From contig CAZPXH010000015.1 in NCBI GenBank assembly GCA_964591085.1, forward strand, positions 1-52,410: 52,410 nt of DNA, given 5' to 3'. Both the position numbers and the translations under genes were made by a program. Source of the DNA: CAZPXH01 sp964591085. GTDB lineage: Bacteria; Spirochaetota; Spirochaetia; DSM-27196; CAZPXH01. This document shows, piece by piece, positions 24,909 through 33,307 of this stretch. Below the pieces are notes generated by a model. That model saw only the letters and a program-made list of their open reading frames with translations, was not told the origin of the DNA and did not search any database. Each line of letters opens with the position of its first letter. The first letter of the stretch is position 1.

Positions 24909-26228
24909 TCAGTCCTCCGTGTCCAGATCTTCGATGATGTAGTCGTAGATCATATGGTGCCGGTTGATCTGGAAGCCGATGGTGGCCGCGAGCGCGGAGA
25001 CTACTCCGTATCCCGGACCAAGGACCTCTGTGATAAGCACTGCCGTTGCTATTGGAACGTTTGCACTGCTGGACAGCAGTCCGCCGATGCCCGCAACCAC
25101 GGCAGCAACAAGCAGGGGATCTCCGGGCTGCAGCCCCAGGAACCCGGCAGCGGCAAGGCCAAGGAGTGCTCCGGCGGCAATGGACGGAGTTGTGAACCCT
25201 CCGGCCATTCCCCCGCCAACGGTCAGCGCACTCGCGATCAGGACAACCACGGACAGTACAAGGGCAAACGCTGGAGAGAGGCTGGTGATTGGACCACCGG
25301 CACTCACCAGATGGGTGCCTGGCGCAGCAACGGTGGGCAGGAGGCTGGCAAGCTGACCCGGAAGCCATGGCGCGAGAACGAAGACAAGCCCGGACGAGAT
25401 AACCGTGCTTCCGATCATGGCGATGCGAATGGTGCCAAGATTCCGGCGGCGGGCAACGAGCGACGCCAGTCGGTAGCTCTCACCGTACAATCGACCCAAG
25501 AGACCGGCCAGGACCGCGACTGCAACACTGAGCCCCAGGAGGGACAGCGATAGATCCGGGAAGCCAGCGAGCACAGCTGCTGGCGCAAGGAGCAGGGGCC
25601 CGCCCAGGGGTCGGGAAACCGTGGTTCCAAACGCCCCGGCGATGATGGCGGGAAACAGATCGCGGTAGCGCATGCTGCTGCGGTCCAGAACTTCAACCGC
25701 AAAGATCCCGCTTCCGATTGGTGCGCCGGTGAGGGCGCCGGCAGCGCCCGCGAAGCCCGCGATTGCGGCCGTCCGAATCTGGTAGCGTCGTACGAGCCCC
25801 ACCCGTTGGAGCCGGCGCGTCAGGTCCGAGCAGGCTCCCGCCGCAAACCGACTGGCTGGTGAAATCCCACCTGCAATTCCGAGGGTCCCGACGGTTACAA
25901 GACCCGCGAGCCCGATTCCGATTGTCTGGGAGGCCGGCAGGATTCCGAAGTGACTCCGGACTCCGCGGATGTAGGATGCTGTTCCCTCGTCCACAGAGGA
26001 GCGGAATAGACTGAAGATCAGGAGCGCATTCACCACTGCGCCCATGACAGGGAACGCCCACGGAGGAAACCCGATGGCGCCGGGCAACATTCCGAGCCAT
26101 ATGATGCCCGTGGCGAAACCCCGTGCGATTGCGCCACCGGCGCTCCCCGCAAGTCCCGCCGTGATGATCCATCCCAGCAGGTACCGGATTGTTCGCTGTC
26201 GTTCCAGCTGTGTCTCTGCCTGCTCCAC
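24909..26228 (-). CDS. ClC-family chloride channel/transporter, variant gate
   Basis: This is a 439-residue ClC protein with the usual run of hydrophobic helices and no CBS domains. Family landmarks are LGIAGGISPASRFAAG (corresponds to the GREGP selectivity loop), LTGAPIGSGIFAVEVLDRS (helix H region), and GGGMAGGFTTPSIAAGALLG near residue 350. The gating-glutamate loop is changed: G-R-E-G-P becomes GGISP (residues 120-124), so the gate Glu is replaced by Ile122. The internal-proton Glu is kept in FAVEVL (Glu179). Loss of the gate Glu usually removes proton coupling, so this may be a channel or have different ion preference. The start is GTG 26228; GATACT lies eight bases upstream. Confidence 0.88.
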   Translation of the reverse strand: MEQAETQLERQRTIRYLLGWIITAGLAGSAGGAIARGFATGIIWLGMLPGAIGFPPWAFPVMGAVVNALLIFSLFRSSVDEGTASYIRGVRSHFGILPASQTIGIGLAGLVTVGTLGIAGGISPASRFAAGACSDLTRRLQRVGLVRRYQIRTAAIAGFAGAAGALTGAPIGSGIFAVEVLDRSSMRYRDLFPAIIAGAFGTTVSRPLGGPLLLAPAAVLAGFPDLSLSLLGLSVAVAVLAGLLGRLYGESYRLASLVARRRNLGTIRIAMIGSTVISSGLVFVLAPWLPGQLASLLPTVAAPGTHLVSAGGPITSLSPAFALVLSVVVLIASALTVGGGMAGGFTTPSIAAGALLGLAAAGFLGLQPGDPLLVAAVVAGIGGLLSSSANVPIATAVLITEVLGPGYGVVSALAATIGFQINRHHMIYDYIIEDLDTED

Positions 26229-26262
26229 CTCTGAGGAGTATCGGCGGGGCTGACGGTATGGC

Positions 26263-28128
26263 TCAGCTGGCGTTGGACAACTGCTGGATCCGCGTGGCCA
26301 GTTTGTCTACGGGTTCGGGCCTACCCAGGAGGTATCCCTGGAAGTGGCGGCATCCGAGCTCCTGCAACCGCTCAAACTGATGCCGGGTTTCCACCCCTTC
26401 CGCCACCACGCTCAGCCCCAGGCCTTCCGCGAGGGAAATGATGGACTGCACGATGGCCTCGGCCCGCGGATCCGCGCCGATGTCGCGAATGAAGCTCCGG
26501 TCAATCTTGAGGACGTGCGCGGGAAGGGACCGGAGATAGCTCAGGCTGGAAAAGCCGGTACCAAAGTCGTCGATGGCAAAGCGGACCTTGCTCTTTGTCA
26601 GACGATCTATCAGGCCAAGCGCCTCTTCAACCCGGTGCAGGAGGGTGCTCTCTGTGATCTCCAGTACAACCTTTCCCGGTTCCAGGCTGCTGGATGCTAT
26701 CGCGGACAGGATATCGTTCCGGGTTCTGCTGTCCTGAAACTGCCGGGCAGAGACGTTGACAGAGACATACTCCAGGCCAGGACCGAAGCGGGGGAAGTCC
26801 GCAAAGACCTGTTGCAGTACCGCCTGGCCAATGTGGACGATAAGACCGGAACTCTCGGCATGGGAGATGAAGGCTCCCGGCGAGACTATCCCGTGCCCTG
26901 GCCGATCCCAGCGCACCAGAGCCTCGCACGCTACGGGGGTCCCATCCGCGGTACAGATCGGCTGGTACCAAACCCGGAACTCCTTGTTGTCAACAGCGCG
27001 CTCCAGGGCCCGGATGTTGTCTGCCCTGGTCTGAACCTCGGTGTCCAGGGCCGGCGTGAAGAAGGCAAAGCTCTTGTCCGCTTGTTTTGCCCTGCTAAGG
27101 GCGTCCTCAGCTGCCAGGGCCAGCCGAGTTTGATCGTCACCGTCGTCCGGATAGGTGGCCACCCCCATCCGCGGATGCAGCCGAATCTGCTCATCGCCAA
27201 CGGCAAACGGTGATGCGAATCGCATCCGGATCCGCTCCAGGATCAGCAGGAGATCCGCACGGTCTTCCAGGGGCGTAATGAAGATGGCAAAGGTGTCTGC
27301 ATCAAAGTGGAACACCATGTCGTTGCTGTGAACCAGAGACTGCAGCGCAGCCCCGACAGCGGCAAGGACTGCATCCGCTCGATCTCTGCCATAGGCGCGG
27401 TTGATCTCCCGGAAGCCTCGAAGGTTCAGCAGGACCAGACCCCGAGCCCGCTGCTGTTGCTCCTGAGAAGCCTTCTGGAGGTGGTCTCCAGCCCTTGCGG
27501 AGTACGCCACCCGATTGCTCAATCCACTGACGGGATTGGTGCGCCCAACCGCAACGATGCGCTCTTCACTCTGCTTGAGGTCCGTGATGTCGGAGTGGAC
27601 TCCTGCTACCAGCTTTGGGCGGCCATCCGCATCCCGCGTGACAGTGCTCCCGCGCGTGCGGACCCAGAGCCAGGTGCCGTCCTTCCTCTGCATTCGGATG
27701 GTTTCCCGAAACTCGTCACCACGTTCGGCAACAAACCGATTCAGCGTTTCCTGGAGAGTGGACGTGTCATTGGGGTGCACCTTTGACAGTAACGCGTCCA
27801 TGCTTGGGGAAAAGCTCCAGGGCTCATAGCCGAGGAGCTCGTACCAGCGTCTGCTGAAGTAGGTTTTTCCGGTGCTGAAGTCGTAGTGCCAGAAACCATC
27901 CTGTCCCGCCGCTTCCAACAGCTCCACCAGGCGCCGATTTGTGCGAGCCCTGACGATGGAATGCACCACCAGGGCGGCCAGACCACCGAAGAAGAGAGGC
28001 ACCGCCAACCAGGCGATTCCAAGATCGTGCAACACCGGGTGCACAACAAAGGCCAGCGCCGTGCCGGCAGCAAAGCTGAGGGCAGTTGCCAGACAAAGGC
28101 CAGGGCGTGGGCGGGCGAGGCTACGCAT
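26263..28128 (-). CDS. PAS-GGDEF(degenerate)-EAL c-di-GMP phosphodiesterase
   Basis: This is a 621-residue protein. It has two membrane helices (about 10-60), a PAS/PAC domain (about 70-190; GFWHYDFSTGKTYFSRRWYE, VAGVHSDITDLKQSEE), a GGDEF-like domain whose signature is FDADTFAIF, and an EAL domain. EAL motifs are complete: CEALVRWDRPG, NVSARQF, LEITESTLL, DDFGTGFSSLSYLRS, VLKIDRSFI, AEGVETRHQ and QGYLLGRP. So it should degrade c-di-GMP and not make it. The degenerate GGDEF may bind GTP or act as an allosteric site, as known for some such proteins. It is the second EAL protein in the window, and is transcribed from its own promoter. Confidence 0.93.
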   Translation of the reverse strand: MRSLARPRPGLCLATALSFAAGTALAFVVHPVLHDLGIAWLAVPLFFGGLAALVVHSIVRARTNRRLVELLEAAGQDGFWHYDFSTGKTYFSRRWYELLGYEPWSFSPSMDALLSKVHPNDTSTLQETLNRFVAERGDEFRETIRMQRKDGTWLWVRTRGSTVTRDADGRPKLVAGVHSDITDLKQSEERIVAVGRTNPVSGLSNRVAYSARAGDHLQKASQEQQQRARGLVLLNLRGFREINRAYGRDRADAVLAAVGAALQSLVHSNDMVFHFDADTFAIFITPLEDRADLLLILERIRMRFASPFAVGDEQIRLHPRMGVATYPDDGDDQTRLALAAEDALSRAKQADKSFAFFTPALDTEVQTRADNIRALERAVDNKEFRVWYQPICTADGTPVACEALVRWDRPGHGIVSPGAFISHAESSGLIVHIGQAVLQQVFADFPRFGPGLEYVSVNVSARQFQDSRTRNDILSAIASSSLEPGKVVLEITESTLLHRVEEALGLIDRLTKSKVRFAIDDFGTGFSSLSYLRSLPAHVLKIDRSFIRDIGADPRAEAIVQSIISLAEGLGLSVVAEGVETRHQFERLQELGCRHFQGYLLGRPEPVDKLATRIQQLSNAS

Positions 28129-28137
28129 CCCGTCCCA

Positions 28138-28167
28138 AGCCTAATTCACGCCAGAGTAGGGTGCCAA
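28138..28167 (-). promoter_or_regulatory. Promoter of the PAS-GGDEF-EAL gene
   Basis: TTGGCA, 18-bp spacer, TAGGCT on the minus strand, then nine bases to the ATG. Both hexamers are good matches and the transcript should be leaderless or nearly so. Confidence 0.6.
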
Positions 28168-28192
28168 CGTGCGCCGTTCCCTATGGTGCAGG

Positions 28193-30256
28193 CTACGCAA
28201 GTCCTTCACGAACCAGCAGAGCCTCAGGATCCGGATCACGGCCCATGAAGTCCCGGAAGAGTTGATCTGCGGGCGCAGAGTTTCCGCGGGACAGGATCTT
28301 TTCCCGATACTCCCGCCCCACGCTGGAGCTCAGCAGTCCATCCCGCCGGAAGCGGGTGAACACGTCGGCTTCCAGGACCTCTGCCCACTTGTAGGAGTAG
28401 TAGCCCGCGGCGTAGCCGGTTGGTCCGGCAAACAGGTGCTGGAACAGGCGGACGATTGACGGATACTCCGTGGGATAGTCAGCCCGATAGTCCCGCACTG
28501 CTTCCGACACCACGGCGTCCAGATCCCTGCTATCAATGCGGGGGTAGTTGACGTGGAGCTCCAGGTCAATACGGCCGAGCCACAACTGGCGCATGAAGCC
28601 GCGTGCTGCGCCAAAGGTCCGCGAGGCCTGCATACGCTTCAGCAGATCCTCCGGGATGACTTCATCGGTCTCATAATGACGGGCGAAGAGGTCCAGGCTT
28701 TCCCGCTCCCAGGTCCAGTTCTCCATGAGCTGTGACGGAAGCTCCACAAAGTCCCACGCCACGTTCACTCCGTTCAGACTCTTCACTGCAACGGAGCCTA
28801 GCAGGTGATGCAGCAGGTGTCCGAACTCGTGGAAGATGGTCTCTACCTCGCGGTGCGTCAGAAGGGCCGGCTTGTCGCCAACCGGCGCGGTGAGGTTTCC
28901 GCAGATCAGACCGAGGTGCGGCTCGGGAACGGTTCCAGGCTCCCGATTTCCGGTAGACAGGTAGTTGAACCAGGCACCGGCGCGCTTGGATTCCCGGGGA
29001 TGCCAGTCCACGTAGAAGGTGCCGAGGTGCTGTCCGCTCTCAACGTCGTGAATTTCGTATACCTTGACTTCCGGATGCCAGACGTCTGGCCGTGAATCAC
29101 CTTCCAGCTCGGCAATCCGAATTCCAAACAGGCGTTCTGCCATTTGGAACAGGCCCCTAATGACCCGGGTGATGGAGAACCACGGGCGGAGTTCCTCCTC
29201 GTCAAAGTCAAAGCGGGCCTGGCGCAGCTTCTCGGCCCAGTATCCTTCCTCCCACTGCTCCAGCGCGCGTACTCCCTCGCCGGCTTGCAGGGCACGGAAC
29301 TCCGCTAGCTCTGAAATTTCTGATTGGAACGCGTCCCTGATTCGCTTGTTCAGGTTCTCCACAAAGTGCAGCGCCTTCGGCCCCGACCCGACCATCCGCC
29401 GCTCGGTGACCACATCCGCAAAGCAGTCCTTGCCCAGGAGTTGTGCCTTCCGTTGCCTTAGCGCAAGGATCTCCCAGATCAGTTCGGTGTTGTCCCACTC
29501 GCCAGCGCGGCCGATGTCCAGCGTTGCCTCCAGGATCTCCTTTCGCAGCGAGTCACTGTCCGCGTAGCGCATGACCGGCATCTGGGACGGCTGCTGGAGG
29601 GTGAATCTCCATGCTGGCTCTGCGTCGGTACCAATGCCCTTTTCCGCGGCGCTCTGCATGGCTGCTTCTCTTGCGCTCTCCGGTAGGCCGGAGAGTTCGG
29701 ACTGATCCGTGACGATTTTCTGGTAGGCATTGGTGGAGTCCAGAACGTTGTTCCCGAAAGCCTGGGTCTTCTCCGCAAGCTGCATTTCAATTCCCCGCAG
29801 CTCATCCTTCTGCTCCGGTGCGAGGTCCGCCCCGGATTCCCGGAAGTCAGCAAGCGTCTCATCAATGAAGCGGGATTGGGCAGGATGAAGGGACCCTCGA
29901 TCCAACGATCCTGCCGTCGTCTTCAGCACGCTCCACAGCTCACCGTTCAGCGGCACCGACGCAAGAAAGCCGCTTACCGGCGGCATGACCTCCTGGATCG
30001 CCTCCCGCAGTTCCGGCGAGTTCATCACGGAGTTGAGATGCATCACCTTGCCGAAGGGCCGGGTCACGGACTCCATTGCAGACTCCAGTGCGGCAAACGT
30101 ACTGGCGTAACTCTGCTCATCGGTTGCCTGATCAATGATCGCCTGGATGTGTCCTTCTGCGGCCGAAAGCGCCGCATTCATGTCCGGAACAACGTGCTCC
30201 GGGGTCAGCTGGCTCCACTGCGGGGTAAACGAAGGGTCAAGAAATGGATGCTCCAT
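28193..30256 (-). CDS. M3-family oligopeptidase (oligopeptidase A / Dcp type)
   Basis: This is a 687-residue cytoplasmic zinc metallopeptidase that degrades short peptides. The N-terminal helical half is followed by the M3 catalytic domain with VETIFHEFGHLLHHLL (HExxH zinc site), and downstream NVAWDFVELPSQLMENW with the third zinc ligand Glu. Near the C-terminus, GPTGYAAGYYSYKWAEVLEADVF contains the substrate-binding Tyr cluster. Length (~680) and sequence order match PrlC/OpdA and Dcp; I cannot separate the two, so no gene symbol is given. The start is ATG 30256, matching the family N-terminus (HPFLDPSFTPQW); a frame extension to 30337 overlaps nth. There is no signal peptide. Confidence 0.93.
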   Translation of the reverse strand: MEHPFLDPSFTPQWSQLTPEHVVPDMNAALSAAEGHIQAIIDQATDEQSYASTFAALESAMESVTRPFGKVMHLNSVMNSPELREAIQEVMPPVSGFLASVPLNGELWSVLKTTAGSLDRGSLHPAQSRFIDETLADFRESGADLAPEQKDELRGIEMQLAEKTQAFGNNVLDSTNAYQKIVTDQSELSGLPESAREAAMQSAAEKGIGTDAEPAWRFTLQQPSQMPVMRYADSDSLRKEILEATLDIGRAGEWDNTELIWEILALRQRKAQLLGKDCFADVVTERRMVGSGPKALHFVENLNKRIRDAFQSEISELAEFRALQAGEGVRALEQWEEGYWAEKLRQARFDFDEEELRPWFSITRVIRGLFQMAERLFGIRIAELEGDSRPDVWHPEVKVYEIHDVESGQHLGTFYVDWHPRESKRAGAWFNYLSTGNREPGTVPEPHLGLICGNLTAPVGDKPALLTHREVETIFHEFGHLLHHLLGSVAVKSLNGVNVAWDFVELPSQLMENWTWERESLDLFARHYETDEVIPEDLLKRMQASRTFGAARGFMRQLWLGRIDLELHVNYPRIDSRDLDAVVSEAVRDYRADYPTEYPSIVRLFQHLFAGPTGYAAGYYSYKWAEVLEADVFTRFRRDGLLSSSVGREYREKILSRGNSAPADQLFRDFMGRDPDPEALLVREGLA

Positions 30257-30262
30257 CAGCCA

Positions 30263-30268
30263 AGTATA
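30263..30268 (-). promoter_or_regulatory. -10 element of the M3 oligopeptidase gene
   Basis: TATACT on the minus strand, six bases before ATG 30256, in the 47-bp gap after nth. There is no Shine-Dalgarno sequence. Confidence 0.45.
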
Positions 30269-30303
30269 CGTCCAGCTTGCGGGTGCGTCGCGCCCGGGCC
30301 TGC

Positions 30304-30951
30304 TCAGCGGCTCCGCGCTACCCCGACTCGCGCACACTCATCCGAGAGCGGGCAACGGCTGCACCAGGGCGAGACCGGCGTACAGATCTGTTGCCCAAAC
30401 CGAACCAGGAGGGAGTTGACCGGGATCCAAAGCTCACGGGGGAGGAGCGCTCCAAGTGCCACCTCAGTCTGGTCCGGAGTCCTGGTGCTGATGAGGCCCA
30501 GGCGGTTGGGAATCCGGTGAACATGGATGTCAACGCAAATCGCGGAGATCCGGTGTCCGATCCCAAGAACCAGGTTGGCCGTCTTCCGGCCAACTCCCGG
30601 AAGCGCAATCAGCTCTTCCCGATTCGCCGGTACCGAGCCACCATGCCGGTCCACGAGGATCTCGGCGATTGCGCGGAGATTCCGTGCCTTGGTCCGATAG
30701 AACCCGGCAGGATAAATGAGCTCTGCGATCCGCTCCGGCTCCATACCCGCAAGAGTTCGGGCATCCGGGGCGGCATCAAGGAGGCGCTCGCTGGCGGTGA
30801 GGGTGACCTCATCTCTGGTCCGAAGGCTGATGACAGTTCCGACAAGAACGCGGAACGGATCAGGATCTACGGCTGCAAGGCTGTCAACGGAAGCGAATTG
30901 TGGAGAAAGGACAGACTCAATTCGGCGAAACCAGCCATGCCAGTCCCGCAT
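30304..30951 (-). CDS. nth: Endonuclease III
   Basis: This is a 215-residue DNA glycosylase/AP lyase of base excision repair, acting on oxidised pyrimidines. The helix-hairpin-helix is LPGVGRKTANLVLG with catalytic Lys123, followed by catalytic Asp141 in CVDIHVHRIPNRLG. The four-cysteine iron-sulphur loop is intact (Cys190, 197, 200, 206; spacing 6-2-5). Length and motif order are standard. It starts 11 bp after the carD stop with only a weak purine-rich stretch before the ATG, so it is probably expressed from the carD promoter. Confidence 0.96.
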   Translation of the reverse strand: MRDWHGWFRRIESVLSPQFASVDSLAAVDPDPFRVLVGTVISLRTRDEVTLTASERLLDAAPDARTLAGMEPERIAELIYPAGFYRTKARNLRAIAEILVDRHGGSVPANREELIALPGVGRKTANLVLGIGHRISAICVDIHVHRIPNRLGLISTRTPDQTEVALGALLPRELWIPVNSLLVRFGQQICTPVSPWCSRCPLSDECARVGVARSR

Positions 30952-30962
30952 ATCCAGTCCGG

Positions 30963-31553
30963 TTATGACTCGTTGTCCCCGTCCAGATCGTCATCCTCGA
31001 GGGCTTCCTCGTCCGGTTCACCCGGCTCTGGATGCTCGGTCTCCAGCTTCTCAAAGATCATCTGCTCAACGTCTGACTTGGACTTCTTCAGGCTGAGCGA
31101 GACCTCGTCTACCAGATTCTTGATGGCCGTATCGAAGAGCTTTCGCTCCAGAATCGGGAGTTCCTTCACCTTGCTACGGTGGTAGAGCGTTCGCACAACG
31201 GTCGCGATGTCCGTCACGCTTCCCTGCTTGAGCAGGTCCAGGTTCATCTGGTACCGCAGCTTCCAGTCCGCTGGAACTGGCTCGTACTCTTCAGCAATAA
31301 GGTCCAGCGCGCGGTGGGCCTCCTCCGGTGTGACGATTGCCCGTACCCCGAGTTCTTCCGCCTTGGTCACCGGCATTTTAATGGTCATGTCGGTAACCTC
31401 AACGTAGAGCGTGTAGTAGAGGGTTGGTTCACCCTTGAACTCGCGTTCGGAGATGTCGGTTACCTGGCCAACCCCCTGCGCGGGGTACACCACGTGCTGG
31501 TGAAGCTTGAATGGGGTGTCGGGTTGTGATGTGGAGCTGGCCTTCCGAGGCAT
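30963..31553 (-). CDS. carD: CarD/CdnL-family RNA polymerase-binding regulator
   Basis: This is a 196-residue transcription factor that binds the RNA polymerase beta subunit and stabilises open complexes. The N-terminal RNAP-interaction domain is recognisable (FKLHQHVVYPAQGVGQVTD, then YYTLYVEVTDMTIKMPVTKA, about residues 15-70), followed by the helical domain (about 75-170; LYHRSKVKELPILERKLFD). A 25-residue acidic tail rich in Glu and Asp ends the protein. It has its own promoter, located in the 3' end of the solute-binding gene, and is followed by nth. Because CarD acts on promoter opening, its presence is relevant to the unusual promoter layout of the window. Confidence 0.92.
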   Translation of the reverse strand: MPRKASSTSQPDTPFKLHQHVVYPAQGVGQVTDISEREFKGEPTLYYTLYVEVTDMTIKMPVTKAEELGVRAIVTPEEAHRALDLIAEEYEPVPADWKLRYQMNLDLLKQGSVTDIATVVRTLYHRSKVKELPILERKLFDTAIKNLVDEVSLSLKKSKSDVEQMIFEKLETEHPEPGEPDEEALEDDDLDGDNES

Positions 31554-31561
31554 GCGGCGCG

Positions 31562-31590
31562 AGTATACGGAGCCGTGAATCAGCCGTCAA
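31562..31590 (-). promoter_or_regulatory. Promoter of carD-nth
   Basis: TTGACG, exactly 17 bp, TATACT on the minus strand, then eight bases to the ATG. The -35 lies within the last codons of the upstream solute-binding gene. Confidence 0.7.
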
Positions 31591-33292
31591 ACCGTACTGG
31601 TGTGGCCCCGAGCGGGCCCGAGGCAACCCAGGGAGGCGGCACAAGCGAGTCAAAGCGGATCCAGCGGAACGGATGAATGTCCAGGGGATTTGCGTACCAT
31701 CCGGCGATCCGGTCCAGATCAATCAGATTGAATGCCGGGGAATGGCTCACAGGAAAGACAACTGCATCCCCAAGCAGCAATGTCTCCGCTTCCGCCATCA
31801 GGGCAAAGCGCTCCCGGCCGTTGAGCGGAACGGCCCGATCCAGAAGCGCCTCAAACTCGTCATTCCGGTAGCGGGCCTCATTGAGGTTGCTGTCCGCCGT
31901 GAAGAGCTGGAGAAAGGTCAGTGGGTCAGCGTAATCCCCGATCCAGCTGATGAAACCCAGCGCATAGCCCGGCTCCTCCAGGCTGTCGAAGTATCCAGGA
32001 TAGGCTACCTGCTCAAGTTCAACCGTCACTCCGACGCTCTCGGTCCAGCTACTGCGGAGAACGTCCAGGATCCGCTCAGACTCTGCTCCCTGCGGGAGCC
32101 GAAGAACGAGGGGGCCGAGCGCAGCTGTATCCTCCACGCCGGCCTCTGCGAGCAGTGCACGCGCGCGCTCAACGTCCCGATCCGTGATGCCCTCTACATC
32201 GGGGTAGAGAGGAATTTCGGGAACCAGCCGAAAGCTCGGGGCGAAATAGACCTCATCCGATCGGACAGCATCCCAGTCTATGAGGAGTGCAAGCGCGCGC
32301 CGGACCAGCGGGTCTGCCAGAGCTCCCTCCACCCGGAAAAAGTAGAAGCTGGTTGCGAACAGCGGGTTTCTGACCAGGTCATCCAGGAACAGGATGTTCC
32401 CGAAGTCTATGGGGTCAGCAATCCAGCTGACTTCGCCGCGGTTGAAGGCGCGGGTTGCCGCCTCGGCGTCATCGGTGAACTGCAGCTGGACCCGGTGGAT
32501 TTCCACCTCCATAGCCGCCCAGTACTGCTGGTTCTTGACCAGGGCAATGCGCCCCGGTTCCGCCGAAGTGATGCGATACGGGCCGTTGACGGGAATCTCG
32601 GTTGGTCGTGCCCAGAACTCGCCAGCCAACGCATCCGGGTGCAGCACAATGAAGCTGTGGTGGCTCAGTGTCCGGAGGAAGTGTCCGGCCGGCTGGCTCA
32701 GCCGAACTTCCAGCGTGTCCCGGTCAACGGCCCGGATTCCGACGTCCGCGGGATCATCGATCTCGCCGCGCCGGTAGGCGAGCGCGCCAGCTATCACATC
32801 AAACATGAAGGAGTAGGCGCGCTCCGCGTCCGGGTCCAGCATTGCAAGCCAGGTCTGCCGGAAGTGTTCGGCTTCCACCCGGTCACCGTTTGCGTATCGT
32901 GCCGTCTCCCGAAGATGAAAGCGGTATAGGGTTCCATCCTCCAGAATCTCCCAGGATTCTGCCACGCCGGGAACCGGCCCGAGGCTGGCGGGATGGTAGG
33001 AGACCAGGCCTTCGTACAGTGCGGTATACACTTGGGCCTCAGTGGCAGTGAAGCTGTCCAGGGGATTCAGCTCGTAGTCCGTGGACCCGAAGACCGCCAC
33101 AAAGGTGCTGCCGTCCTCCGCATCCTGCGCCGAGACACCCAGGCCCACAACCAGCAGCAGGAAGAGCGCGAGCCCGATCGGTTTGCCAAGGCGCGCTGGG
33201 CCCGGGCCGGAAACCGGACCGGAAACCAGCCGGAAAACCAAAGCGGAACTCCGACGGAACGGAATATGTTGCGCAAGGATGCCTGTGCTCAT
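31580..33292 (-). CDS. Peptide-type ABC transporter solute-binding protein (family 5)
   Basis: This is a 570-residue extracytoplasmic binding protein of the OppA/DppA type. A hydrophobic segment (PIGLALFLLLVVGLGVSA, cleavage likely before QDAED) follows an unusually long, Pro/Arg/Ser-rich leader of about 38 residues. The mature protein has family landmarks: LNPLDSFTATEAQVYTALYE, GPVPGVAESWEILEDGTLYR, FHLRE with RYANGDRVEAEHFRQTW, and NLNEARYRNDEFEALLDRA near the C-terminus. The ligand is probably an oligopeptide, by family. No permease or ATPase genes are adjacent, so it must work with components elsewhere. There is no lipobox Cys. A consensus TATAAT is nine bases upstream of ATG 33292. Confidence 0.9.
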   Translation of the reverse strand: MSTGILAQHIPFRRSSALVFRLVSGPVSGPGPARLGKPIGLALFLLLVVGLGVSAQDAEDGSTFVAVFGSTDYELNPLDSFTATEAQVYTALYEGLVSYHPASLGPVPGVAESWEILEDGTLYRFHLRETARYANGDRVEAEHFRQTWLAMLDPDAERAYSFMFDVIAGALAYRRGEIDDPADVGIRAVDRDTLEVRLSQPAGHFLRTLSHHSFIVLHPDALAGEFWARPTEIPVNGPYRITSAEPGRIALVKNQQYWAAMEVEIHRVQLQFTDDAEAATRAFNRGEVSWIADPIDFGNILFLDDLVRNPLFATSFYFFRVEGALADPLVRRALALLIDWDAVRSDEVYFAPSFRLVPEIPLYPDVEGITDRDVERARALLAEAGVEDTAALGPLVLRLPQGAESERILDVLRSSWTESVGVTVELEQVAYPGYFDSLEEPGYALGFISWIGDYADPLTFLQLFTADSNLNEARYRNDEFEALLDRAVPLNGRERFALMAEAETLLLGDAVVFPVSHSPAFNLIDLDRIAGWYANPLDIHPFRWIRFDSLVPPPWVASGPLGATPVRFDG

Positions 33293-33301
33293 TAGGGCGC
33301 G

Positions 33302-33307
33302 ATTATA
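33302..33307 (-). promoter_or_regulatory. -10 element of the solute-binding gene
   Basis: Consensus TATAAT on the minus strand, nine bases before ATG 33292, starting right after the DAHP synthase stop codon. The -35 region (CTGCCG at 17 bp) is weak. Confidence 0.5.

Noticed and set aside
31580..33292. A complete peptide ABC transporter locus
   Set aside because: Only the solute-binding protein is present; neighbours are carD and DAHP synthase, with no permease or ATPase genes.
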